A stretch of DNA of 64,000 nt from Neobacillus terrae (lineage in GTDB: Bacteria > Bacillota > Bacilli > Bacillales > Cytobacillaceae): positions 1-64,000 of the forward strand of contig NZ_JAAOEO010000021.1 in assembly GCF_011393025.1 (NCBI RefSeq). Direction: 5' to 3'. Every line of letters starts with the position of its first letter. Within the stretch, counting starts at the first letter, position 1. Of the stretch, positions 35,008-43,554 are shown one piece after another. Below the pieces are notes generated by a model. The model worked only from the letters and a program-made list of their open reading frames with translations. It was not told the origin of the DNA and searched no databases. A program made the translations under genes and the position numbers.

Positions 35008-36090
35008 TTATTTAAAGATAATCCGGGTAAGCCCAGCAGGCACCCATTTTTGTAAAGATCGGTAAGCAAGACCATTTATGTAAAAAAAATAACTTGCCCC
35101 TCCCCCTGCCTTTATTATTTCTCTTGCTATTGATCTGACATTTTTTTGTTTTCTTACCTTTTCATCCGACAGGTAAACCCCCAGCAGCCCCCTGTTTATG
35201 AGCTTATGGAAGTTCTTATGAGGAAGCTTTTCTGTATAGCGGTCAGCTTCGCTCACAAAATGCTTAAGCCGCTGAAAAAGCTGTTTTTGGTTGTCGTAAT
35301 AAAAACAAAAATTGAGGTCTCCGCCAATACGGTCCTCTTCCTGATCAATAAAATAATCAAGAAGAATGTGGAGGCCCTGGATATAAGGAAAATAGCCCTT
35401 ACGGATATTATCCGCATCTTCTTTACTAAAATCCTCACGCATCGCGTAAGAAATTAGACAAAAAATACCGAGCGTTGACCCGGAACAAGCTGAAAATTCA
35501 TACCATTCCATTTCAGGGAGGTTTATTTTAAATTGGTTAAACCAATTAACCAGCCGTGGAACCCGTTCTTCTTTGATAACATGCTTATTGATCTGCAGAT
35601 CGCAGTAATAGTCACACAGTTCAATAAGGTAATCTTTTATTAAGTCATAATGTGGGAGCTCTCTTATAACAGAACGGCAGGTTTCAGATAACTCAGCCAA
35701 ATAGTTTCCGTCGTTCTGGTCTTCCCGATAACGGTAATAATTTTGAAATTCACATTCTGGCTTTAAGGCATCCCTCATGGATTCATGTAAGCAGGCAAAA
35801 TCCACTGGATCAAGAGAAGTACTCCTGTCACAAAGATTGTCCAGATAATCACTAATCGTCTGGTAAGCAACAATAAATTTGATGGCTTTTTTATAATCTT
35901 CATTAGCCATTAAAGCCAAAATCGACCCGCCCTCACAATGGAACGTTTTTGTTTCTATACTTGCAATGGCTTGTTTTCGCAATTCCGGGTTTGGAATCTG
36001 GTCCGCCCTGCTTTTCCAGTATCCAAGCTCCTGATGTGCTGCCGGCAGAATTTTACGGTACACCCTTGACATTAAGCTAATAGGCTTCAT
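35008..36090 (-). CDS. ytpB: Tetraprenyl-beta-curcumene synthase YtpB (DUF2600)
   Basis: A 360-residue member of the YtpB family. B. subtilis YtpB converts tetraprenyl diphosphate to tetraprenyl-beta-curcumene, the precursor of C35 sesquarterpenes found in spores. The family lacks the classical DDxxD motif; here YQTISDYLDNLCDR (about 75-88) is the likely metal-binding DYLDN-type segment. Mostly helical, no signal peptide. It follows ytpA on the same strand, with a short repeat/terminator-like element between. Role inferred by family. Confidence 0.93.
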   Translation of the reverse strand: MKPISLMSRVYRKILPAAHQELGYWKSRADQIPNPELRKQAIASIETKTFHCEGGSILALMANEDYKKAIKFIVAYQTISDYLDNLCDRSTSLDPVDFACLHESMRDALKPECEFQNYYRYREDQNDGNYLAELSETCRSVIRELPHYDLIKDYLIELCDYYCDLQINKHVIKEERVPRLVNWFNQFKINLPEMEWYEFSACSGSTLGIFCLISYAMREDFSKEDADNIRKGYFPYIQGLHILLDYFIDQEEDRIGGDLNFCFYYDNQKQLFQRLKHFVSEADRYTEKLPHKNFHKLINRGLLGVYLSDEKVRKQKNVRSIAREIIKAGGGASYFFYINGLAYRSLQKWVPAGLTRIIFK

Positions 36091-36111
36091 AAAAAAGACA
36101 ATCTCCTTACT

Positions 36112-36157
36112 AAGAAAAGCGCAAGCGCCAATCTTTGGCGCTGCAGCTAGACAATTA
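36112..36157 (-). repeat. Minimal interspersed repeat (both ends only), terminator-like
   Basis: Only the two ends of the A-type element are present: GAAAAGCGCAAGCGCC, seven bases, then GGCGCTGCAGCTAGAC. On the minus strand it folds as AGCGCC-AAAGATT-GGCGCT followed by TGCGCTTTTCTT. It lies in the 103-base gap between ytpB (transcribed first) and ytpA on the minus strand. Confidence 0.8.
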
Positions 36158-36193
36158 TTTTAAATTGACAGTGGATAAACTTAGGGGAATTCT

Positions 36194-37000
36194 TTATTCA
36201 AGAATATACCCTATTGCCTTTAGCTGACTTTTAACAAAATCATTGGCATATTCAAATACTTCCTCACGCTCAGGTTCGTTAAAAATCTCATGATAGCATT
36301 TGGGCCATTCCTTGAAACGTTTCTCCGAGAGCTGAACCCGGTTAAACCAGTCTTTCACATTATCTTTTTTAACGATTTTATCATCCCCGCCCTGCATAAG
36401 GAGCATAGGTACATCCTGCGTTTTTTCAATGCTTACAAAAGCTTCCTTCATAGCAGCCGAAAGTTCCCTGTACCACCTTACCGACACTTTGGTTACATAC
36501 AAAGTATCGTTAACATCCGCTTCCCGAACATCCATGTTTCTTGTTGCCATGTCGACTGTCAGTCCGGAACTAAGCCTTAAATTTGGCAGGGCAGCATTTA
36601 ACCCTAAAGATAATGCCTTAAGGAGTTTTGAAGGTTCATTAACCAGACCAAGACACGGGGAGGAAAGAATCACCCCTGCAAGGTTCAGCCGTTCCTCCTG
36701 AAGAAGGCGAATGGTAATCAGGCCACCCATACTGTGACCCAGCAAAAAAACAGGAAGATTATATTGGTAAGCTGCCTGAACCCAATCTTTTACTTCAATG
36801 ATATATTCATCAAAGGAATCAATATGGCCCCGGCGTGCTCTGGTTGTCATCCCCTGGCCAGGAAGGTCTCCCATTACGACATGAAAGCCTGAGAGGCGCC
36901 ACTTTTCGATCAGCCAGCCATATCTGCGATGATGCTCCATTGCTCCATGCACCATGACAATGACAGCTTTTGCTTCTCCTTCAGCTTCCCATTTCCACAT
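36194..37000 (-). CDS. ytpA: Alpha/beta hydrolase YtpA (lysophospholipase)
   Basis: A 268-residue monoacylglycerol-lipase-type alpha/beta hydrolase. The nucleophile elbow is GHSMGG (S90). The acid is probably in QGGDDKIV and the histidine in YHEIFNEP. B. subtilis YtpA has phospholipase activity and makes the phospholipid antibiotic bacilysocin. The same activity here is inferred. No signal peptide. It lies immediately upstream of ytpB on the minus strand, as in B. subtilis. Confidence 0.9.
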   Translation of the reverse strand: MWKWEAEGEAKAVIVMVHGAMEHHRRYGWLIEKWRLSGFHVVMGDLPGQGMTTRARRGHIDSFDEYIIEVKDWVQAAYQYNLPVFLLGHSMGGLITIRLLQEERLNLAGVILSSPCLGLVNEPSKLLKALSLGLNAALPNLRLSSGLTVDMATRNMDVREADVNDTLYVTKVSVRWYRELSAAMKEAFVSIEKTQDVPMLLMQGGDDKIVKKDNVKDWFNRVQLSEKRFKEWPKCYHEIFNEPEREEVFEYANDFVKSQLKAIGYILE

Positions 37001-37174
37001 GTTTTTTCACTCCTAAAGATATTTATTCGATCAGGGTGATTCCCCTGTTAAAAGTCTTGTTCCAACGATAACTGTACTATACCATACTCCGCACAAAGTT
37101 CCGTGCCAAAAGCTTTTCGTCTGCAAGTTATTCCGATAAAATTTAATTATATAAATGAAAAGGAGAATGCTCAA

Positions 37175-37684
37175 ATGATATATCCCTACAAAGATAAGCA
37201 TCCGCAAATATCTGATTCTGCATTTGTTGCTGATTATGCCACAATAACAGGAGATGTCGTCATAGGCGATGAATCAAGTGTCTGGTTTAATACCGTTATA
37301 CGGGGAGATGTTGCTCCTACAAAAATAGGCAAGAGAGTAAGCATCCAGGATAATTCAGTTCTTCATCAAAGCCCAAATAACCCTTTAGTTATCGAAGATG
37401 AAGTTACAATCGGGCACCAGGTGATCCTTCATAGCTGCATTATTAGAAAAAAAGCCCTTATCGGGATGGGTTCCATTGTTCTGGATCAGGCTGAAATCGG
37501 CGAAGGAGCTTTTATTGGGGCTGGGAGCCTTGTCCCTCAAGGAAAAAAAATCCCCCCTAACACACTTGCGTTTGGAAGGCCGGCTAAAGTAATCCGGGAA
37601 CTAAATGAAGAAGATATAAAAGATATGGAACGAATCGTAAGAGAATACGCCGAAAAAGGTGCTTTTTATAAATCTCTAAAATAA
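37175..37684 (+). CDS. ytoA: Gamma-carbonic anhydrase-like protein YtoA
   Basis: A 169-residue left-handed beta-helix (hexapeptide repeat) protein of the gamma-carbonic anhydrase family. The three zinc-ligand histidines are H64, H81 and H86 (VLHQS, IGHQVILHSC). The catalytic acid loop of Methanosarcina Cam is missing, as in most bacterial YrdA/YtoA proteins, so activity is uncertain. The start at 37175 follows AAAAGGAG; the frame extends 24 codons upstream without support. No close operon partner. Confidence 0.92.
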   Translation: MIYPYKDKHPQISDSAFVADYATITGDVVIGDESSVWFNTVIRGDVAPTKIGKRVSIQDNSVLHQSPNNPLVIEDEVTIGHQVILHSCIIRKKALIGMGSIVLDQAEIGEGAFIGAGSLVPQGKKIPPNTLAFGRPAKVIRELNEEDIKDMERIVREYAEKGAFYKSLK

Positions 37685-37780
37685 ATAAACCCTCTTAATA
37701 CTTAGTATGAACGATTAAAGCTTAATACACTCCATTATCTGCCGATATAAATATCAAAGGGAAAGAATTAGGTGATTGAT

Positions 37781-38650
37781 ATGGATGTGTTATATTTTAT
37801 TGCTGCTTTTATAGTTCTGCTATTGGTTATTAAGATGAAAAGAAAAGCAGGTGTTTTTCTAAAAGCCGCATTATTATTCTTATTTCTTATTCTGGGTCTT
37901 GCGTCATCCTTTATTTGGGATAACTTCCAGCCAGCCCATGCAGCAAAGGCTATGAACACGATTAAAAGTATTTTTAATCAGCAAGCAGATAAAAACCAAA
38001 AACTTTTTCAGAATAACATGGGCATACCGATCATCAAGATAAAGGAAAAAGTTATCCTTAATGCACCCTTTATTTCACAATTGCCTGAACTGCCCCGCGG
38101 GTGCGAGGTGACAAGCCTGGCTATGATGCTAAACGATGCGGGAGTAAAAGTATCCAAACTCACTCTTGCTAAAGAAATTCAGAAGGATTCAACACCCTAT
38201 AGCATCTCCTCCGGAAAAGTTTTTTTTGGAAACCCTAATGTCGGATTTGTTGGAAATATGTTTGATTTAAGAAAACCTGGTCTCGGTGTATATCACAAGC
38301 CGATAAGCCAGCTGGCAGAAAAATATCTACCCGGCAGAGTAGATGATTTATCAGGAGCAGATTTTGACGAATTAAAAATTCACCTGTCTGATAATCGCCC
38401 TGTTTGGGTAATAGTAAATACTTCTTATCAGAAACTTAATGAAAGCCTGTTTCAAACATGGAGTACCCCTTCTCGCCCTGTAAAAATAACATATAAAGAG
38501 CATTCAGTTCTTTTAACTGGGTACGACCGTGAATACGTTTATTTTAATGACCCACTTACAGGTGTGAAAAATAAAAAAGCACCCATTGCGGATTTCGAAG
38601 AATCCTGGGTGCAAATGGGGAGGCAGGCTATTACCTACCTTCCCAACTAA
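37781..38650 (+). CDS. Membrane-anchored C39-like cysteine peptidase
   Basis: A 289-residue protein with two N-terminal hydrophobic segments (about 3-17 and 28-45). An extracellular papain-like domain of the C39/YvpB type follows. The catalytic cysteine is C108 in LPRGCEVTSLAMML. The histidine lies in YKEHSVLLTGYD and the Asn/Asp in YFNDPL. Substrate unknown; such proteins may process envelope peptides. ATG 37781 follows AGGTGAT; GTG 37772 is an alternative. It converges with asnB. Confidence 0.85.
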   Translation: MDVLYFIAAFIVLLLVIKMKRKAGVFLKAALLFLFLILGLASSFIWDNFQPAHAAKAMNTIKSIFNQQADKNQKLFQNNMGIPIIKIKEKVILNAPFISQLPELPRGCEVTSLAMMLNDAGVKVSKLTLAKEIQKDSTPYSISSGKVFFGNPNVGFVGNMFDLRKPGLGVYHKPISQLAEKYLPGRVDDLSGADFDELKIHLSDNRPVWVIVNTSYQKLNESLFQTWSTPSRPVKITYKEHSVLLTGYDREYVYFNDPLTGVKNKKAPIADFEESWVQMGRQAITYLPN

Positions 38651-38656
38651 TAAATA

Positions 38657-40552
38657 TTAATGCTGAAAAGATTTTTCAGCTGAGAAATCATTTTCAAAAG
38701 AATAGACCTTTTCTACATAAACCTGATGCCAAACCATGAACATGAGTACTGTCCAGATTTTACGGCTGTTATCAGCTTTACCCTGGCAATGGTCTTCCAA
38801 CAGTCTTAAGACATAAGCTTTGTTGAACAAATGATCCGTGTTGCTTTCGCGGATTATTTTTTTTGCCCATTCGTTCATTTCATTTTTCAGCCAGTGGCGG
38901 ATTGGAACAGGAAAACCGAGCTTTTTACGGCTAAGCACGTGGTCAGGAACAATTCCTTCCGCTGCTTTACGCAGCACATACTTTGTAGTGCCATTTGCCG
39001 TTTTAAGGCTGGTTGGAATTTTGGAGGCTGTTTCAAAAACGGCCTTATCCAGGAATGGAACACGAAGCTCAAGTGAATGAGCCATAGTCATTTTATCAGC
39101 CTTTAAAAGGATATCCCCGCGCATCCATGTATGGATATCAATATACTGCATCCGGTCAACCGGATCATATCCACGGCTTTCCTGATATAGTGGTTTGGTG
39201 ATATCTGTATAATCAAGACCACTGCGATAAACACTCAATAACTCTTGTTTTTCTTCTTCTGTAAACATTTTAGCGTTTCCGATATATCTTTCCTCCATCG
39301 GAGTTACGCCGCGTTCAATAAAGCTTTTGCCTTTTGTGCCTTCAGGCATCATTCGGGCAATTCCTTTTAGAAGGCTTTTTCCAACACGTGGAATTTTATT
39401 AAATACCTCAAGAGATTGCGGTTCATGGTAGATATTATAGCCGCCAAACAGCTCATCTGCGCCCTCACCAGACAATACAACCGTAACATGTTTGCGAGCT
39501 TCACGCGCAACAAAATAAAGTGGCACACATGCAGGGTCTGCAAGAGGATCGTCCATATGCCAGATAATTTTTGGAATTTCATTCATATATTCCTGCGGAG
39601 TAATAATATAACTGATGTTTTCAACACCAAGTTTATCCGCTGTTTCTTTCGCTACATCAATTTCACTGAAACCATTGTGTTCAAAACCAACGGAGAAGGT
39701 TTTGATAGATGGATGGAATTCTTTAGCGATGGAAGCAATAATAGATGAGTCAATTCCTCCGGAAAGGAATGAACCAACTGGAACATCGCTTCGCATATGC
39801 ATTTTTACCGAATCGAATAAAACATCTTTGATTTCTTTAATAAAATCAGGCTCTGATTTTTGCACAGGGCTAAAATGAGCTTTCCAATAGCGTTTGATGT
39901 CCATTGGCGAGCCAATTTTTTTAGTAAAATAATGCCCCGGCTCCAATTTATGAATACCTGCAGACATTGTTTCAGGCTCAGGTACAAATTGATACGTTAA
40001 GTAATGCTGAAGAGAGTCATAATTCAAAACATCGTTTTCAAGTGCAAGCAAAATGCTCTTTTTCTCTGATGCGAAAAATGAGCGTTCGCCATCTTCAAAG
40101 TAAAAGAATGGTTTGATTCCAAACGGATCTCTTGCGCCATATAAGCTTTGCTCTTGTTTGTCCCAAATGACAAACGAGAACATCCCGCGGAGTTTTTCAA
40201 CCGCTTTTTCCTTCAAATGGCTGTACAGGGCAATAATAACTTCTGTATCAGAATTTGTGGCAAAGGTTAGTCCTTCCTTGAGAAGTTCTTCACGAAGTTC
40301 TACATAGTTGTAAACCTCGCCATTAAAAATAATCCAATAGCGTTCGTTTTCATATGTTAGCGGCTGATGTCCGCTTTCGATGTCGATAATACTTAAACGC
40401 CTAAAGCCGAACTGGATATGTTCATCATAGTAAAATCCATCATCATCCGGTCCCCGGTGCGTAATTATATCATTCATATTTTTAAATTGCTGTTTCTGTT
40501 CGTCACGATAAACTTGGGCTTTGTCGTGTACACAACCAATGAAGCCACACAT
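38657..40552 (-). CDS. asnB: Asparagine synthase (glutamine-hydrolysing) AsnB
   Basis: A 631-residue class II amidotransferase making asparagine from aspartate, ATP and glutamine. The start MCGFIGCV at 40552 exposes the N-terminal catalytic Cys2 after Met removal. The four extra codons upstream would block it, so they are excluded. Glutaminase signature THRGPDDDG lies near residues 32-40. The synthetase PP-loop reads LSGGIDSSIIA (about 258-268). AGGTGA precedes the ATG. The neighbourhood with metK and ytoA matches B. subtilis asnB. Confidence 0.96.
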   Translation of the reverse strand: MCGFIGCVHDKAQVYRDEQKQQFKNMNDIITHRGPDDDGFYYDEHIQFGFRRLSIIDIESGHQPLTYENERYWIIFNGEVYNYVELREELLKEGLTFATNSDTEVIIALYSHLKEKAVEKLRGMFSFVIWDKQEQSLYGARDPFGIKPFFYFEDGERSFFASEKKSILLALENDVLNYDSLQHYLTYQFVPEPETMSAGIHKLEPGHYFTKKIGSPMDIKRYWKAHFSPVQKSEPDFIKEIKDVLFDSVKMHMRSDVPVGSFLSGGIDSSIIASIAKEFHPSIKTFSVGFEHNGFSEIDVAKETADKLGVENISYIITPQEYMNEIPKIIWHMDDPLADPACVPLYFVAREARKHVTVVLSGEGADELFGGYNIYHEPQSLEVFNKIPRVGKSLLKGIARMMPEGTKGKSFIERGVTPMEERYIGNAKMFTEEEKQELLSVYRSGLDYTDITKPLYQESRGYDPVDRMQYIDIHTWMRGDILLKADKMTMAHSLELRVPFLDKAVFETASKIPTSLKTANGTTKYVLRKAAEGIVPDHVLSRKKLGFPVPIRHWLKNEMNEWAKKIIRESNTDHLFNKAYVLRLLEDHCQGKADNSRKIWTVLMFMVWHQVYVEKVYSFENDFSAEKSFQH

Positions 40553-40738
40553 TATGTACGTCACCTACTCCATTTCTAAACTAATTAATTTCTATGCTTC
40601 TAGAAATTGCACTATCTAATACTACCATTAATAAAAGAAAAATTGCACTCTGAACATAAAAGGAAAAATTTTCTTCATCGTAACAATACATTTTTCACAT
40701 TATAAAGAAACTTTAAACCACTTTCTACTATATGTTAA

Positions 40739-41030
40739 GAAAAGCGCAAGCGACCGTTCAGCGAAGCAACTAACTGAGTAAACTTCCTGTAACGCTTCTC
40801 TGAATGGCTACTTTGCGACGAGCTGAACATAAGCTTCTTTGAAAAAGCTGTGGCACAGGAGCACTTGAGTTCGATGTTGACTTATCGTAGGGAGAAGCGG
40901 GATGGACACTAGCTGTACCAAGTATCACCTACAATCATACTTGATGCAAGATGCTAAAAGACGCTTTTCAAGGTTGAAAACTCACTGGGCGCTGGAGCTA
41001 GACAATTTAAAAGATAAAACTTTATACTTT
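40739..41030 (-). repeat. Interspersed intergenic repeat, A-type copy 3
   Basis: Closely similar to 10080-10383: opens GAAAAGCGCAAGCGACCG, contains CTTATCGTAGGGAGAAGCGG, and closes GGGCGCTGGAGCTAGACAAT with AAAGATAAAACTTTAT. It is directly followed by a C-type copy, so two elements occupy the space between metK and asnB. Confidence 0.85.
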
Positions 41031-41042
41031 CCCATCCATTTA

Positions 41043-41226
41043 GTAAAACTTGGCATTCGCAAAGTTTTTTTGGGGAATGCCCTTGTTTTTCTTATCAAGC
41101 TTAAAAACAGCACATCCTCTAAAAAAGCAGAGTTTTTTCTTCGTCTGATGCCTAGCTGACAAAGCTTTCCTTGTCCTGCCCGTCGGTAGTTCAGAATTTA
41201 TGAATATATATTCTGATTAGCTAAAT
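41043..41226 (-). repeat. Interspersed intergenic repeat, C-type copy 2
   Basis: About 184 bases similar to 30876-31080. It is more decayed: the hairpin arms CATTCGC / GGGAATG are imperfect. Its end merges with the metK terminator T tract. Confidence 0.8.
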
Positions 41227-41258
41227 AAAAACGGGAGTTACATTTTAATGTAACTCCC
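41224..41258 (-). terminator. Intrinsic terminator after metK
   Basis: A perfect 11-bp stem GGGAGTTACAT / ATGTAACTCCC (41233-41243, 41248-41258) with a 4-base loop, followed on the minus strand by GTTTTTATTT. Confidence 0.95.
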
Positions 41259-41278
41259 TGCTTTTTTCAATGCTTAAA

Positions 41279-42481
41279 TTATCTTCCTTTAGCTTGCTGT
41301 TTCAAAGCTTCTGCCTTGTCAGTGCGCTCCCATGGAAGATCAACGTCGCTGCGTCCAAAGTGCCCATAAGCAGCTGTCTGCTTATAGATTGGGCGGCGTA
41401 GGTCTAGCATGTTGATGATTCCTGCTGGACGAAGGTCAAAGTTTTTCTCAACAAGTTCAACTAATACATCTTCACTAACTGTACCAGTTCCGAAGGTATC
41501 AACTGAGATGGAAACAGGTCTTGCAACACCAATAGCATATGCAAGCTGTACTTCTACCTTGTCAGCAAGACCAGCTGCTACGATGTTTTTCGCAACATAG
41601 CGGGCTGCATAAGCTGCTGAACGGTCAACCTTTGTAGGATCCTTACCAGAGAAGGCACCGCCTCCATGACGGGCATAACCACCGTAAGTATCAACGATAA
41701 TCTTACGGCCAGTAAGACCTGCATCACCCTGTGGTCCGCCGATTACGAAACGGCCAGTTGGGTTAATAAAGTATTTTGTGTTTTCGTCAATCAGTTCACT
41801 TGGAACAACCGGATTAATAACATGTTCCTTTAGATTGCGCTGGATTTGTTCAAGCGCGATTTCCGGGTGGTGCTGTGTAGAAATAACGATAGTGTCAATT
41901 CTGACTGGCTTATCGTTTTCATCATACTCTACAGTCACCTGTGTTTTGCCATCTGGACGAAGGTAAGGAAGAATTTCTTCTTTACGCACTTCTGTCAGGC
42001 GTCGTGCCAATTTGTGTGCCAATGAAATTGGCAGCGGCATTAATTCTTTTGTTTCGTTACATGCAAAACCGAACATTAAGCCCTGGTCCCCAGCGCCGAT
42101 TGCTTCGATTTCTTCGTCAGACATTTTGCCTTCACGAGCTTCCAGTGCCTGGTCAACACCCATTGCGATATCGGCAGACTGCTCATCAATGGAAGTTAAC
42201 ACTGCGCATGTTTCTGAGTCGAAGCCGTATTTGGCACGATTGTAACCAATGTTTTTAATGGTTTCGCGCACAATTTTAGGAATGTCTACATAAGTGGAAG
42301 TAGTAATTTCTCCTGCCACAAGCACAAGACCTGTAGTTACGGACGTTTCCGCAGCTACCCTTGCGTTTGCATCTTTTGCTAAAATAGCATCTAAAATGGA
42401 ATCAGAAATTTGGTCACAGATTTTATCCGGATGACCTTCAGTTACTGATTCAGAAGTGAACAAACGACGTTTTGTTGACAA
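41279..42481 (-). CDS. metK: S-adenosylmethionine synthetase MetK
   Basis: Makes SAM from methionine and ATP; 400 residues as usual. Signatures include SVTEGHPDKICDQISD (about 11-26), GAGDQGLMFGFA (about 117-128) and GGGAFSGKDPTKVDRS (about 263-278). AGGAGG precedes the ATG. The long 5' region carries an S-box, so transcription should shut off when SAM is abundant. Confidence 0.98.
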   Translation of the reverse strand: MSTKRRLFTSESVTEGHPDKICDQISDSILDAILAKDANARVAAETSVTTGLVLVAGEITTSTYVDIPKIVRETIKNIGYNRAKYGFDSETCAVLTSIDEQSADIAMGVDQALEAREGKMSDEEIEAIGAGDQGLMFGFACNETKELMPLPISLAHKLARRLTEVRKEEILPYLRPDGKTQVTVEYDENDKPVRIDTIVISTQHHPEIALEQIQRNLKEHVINPVVPSELIDENTKYFINPTGRFVIGGPQGDAGLTGRKIIVDTYGGYARHGGGAFSGKDPTKVDRSAAYAARYVAKNIVAAGLADKVEVQLAYAIGVARPVSISVDTFGTGTVSEDVLVELVEKNFDLRPAGIINMLDLRRPIYKQTAAYGHFGRSDVDLPWERTDKAEALKQQAKGR

Positions 42482-42631
42482 CTGAATTCCTCCTATAAAT
42501 GGGATATATCGAGGTTTATTAAGGTTACAGGAATACTTCTTGAACCTCTGACAGTGATACGGTACTCATTCCCTTAGTAGTATGAAATAAACAAAGGATT
42601 TTTATGAGAATCTGTTTTCACAAAAGGCAAA

Positions 42632-42828
42632 ACAAAAAACCTTCCCAGTTTGAGGAAAGGTTTAATAGCAGAATGTTCCGCGCCTTTCACTCTTATCGTT
42701 CAAGGTCAAAGCCTTGCGTCAGATTAGCACCTTCGCTATGTAAAAAAGCCAAATTAGGGCTTTCATTTTGTATAGCAGGTTGCTGGGTTTCATAGGGCCT
42801 GTCCCTCCACCAGCTCGGGATAAGAGAG
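42632..42828 (-). promoter_or_regulatory. SAM-I (S-box) riboswitch of metK
   Basis: On the minus strand P1 is CTCTTATC / GATAAGAG (plus 42819-42826 and 42690-42697). The conserved core reads CCCGAGCTGGTGGAGGGAC, ATGAAACCCAGCAACC and AAGGTGCTAA in the correct order. The expression platform is a downstream terminator hairpin (AAACCTTTCC / GGGAAGGTTT, then TTTTG, 42632-42663). Bound SAM should favour termination before metK. Confidence 0.95.
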
Positions 42829-42906
42829 TATCCGTTCAATGAACAATCATAACGTTGATGTCGAAGACTGTCAATATTTTTCTCTTGATTTTTTTAAAGC
42901 CAAAAA

Positions 42907-43281
42907 TCAGATTGAACAGCTGCCATCCTTACAGTTTTTTCTAAGAAATCTATAGCGGTTTTTGGCCGTCCACCGATAAGCAGGGACCCCTATTCTATCC
43001 ATAAAGGGGAAGTAAAGAATCATACCTGGCAAAAAAGTAAGCGGAAAATGGATCATTAATTTTCTGACTGCATAAAAACCTTTTAAAACCCTTCCTGACG
43101 GCAGCAATAAATGCATTTCCTTTCTCAGGTCAGCACTCTTAAATTGTTTTTCTCCACCTGGGTTTTCATATTCCTGCAGGGATGTCCATTGTACTTTATT
43201 GAGCCAGTCAAGCTTTTCAAACCATTTTTTGGTCTCCTGGCATAAGGAACACTTTGCATCATATAAAGGAATCATTTTCAT
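42907..43281 (-). CDS. yuxK: DCC-family thiol-disulfide oxidoreductase-like protein (DUF393)
   Basis: A 124-residue protein of the DCC/YuxK family, named for the D-x-x-C-x-x-C pattern, here YDAKCSLC (about residues 7-14). A thioredoxin-like fold is expected. One hydrophobic patch (LTFLPGMILYFPF) lies in the second half. The start at 43281 follows AAGGAGGGGG. Function unknown. It is upstream of the S-box on the same strand, so it is transcribed toward it; I see no terminator of its own. The symbol is by resemblance. Confidence 0.78.
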   Translation of the reverse strand: MKMIPLYDAKCSLCQETKKWFEKLDWLNKVQWTSLQEYENPGGEKQFKSADLRKEMHLLLPSGRVLKGFYAVRKLMIHFPLTFLPGMILYFPFMDRIGVPAYRWTAKNRYRFLRKNCKDGSCSI

Positions 43282-43554
43282 TAAAAAACCCCCTCCTTTT
43301 TTTCGCAGTTCCATTTGTGAATATTTTAACAAACTTTCTGTTTATAGGATAATTTTTTGACCGGGGATGAATATAGTAGATTAATCATAATTCATATAAT
43401 GATCATTAATGTTTTGATATTAGTATAGATTAATGGAGTAAATGTGTTATACTATTTAAGAGATATTTAAAAATTATAAATATAGGACCAAGATGTATTT
43501 ACCCTTTAAAAATTCATTTAGTCCATAAAAACGGTAAAGGAAGGTATTCTTTGT

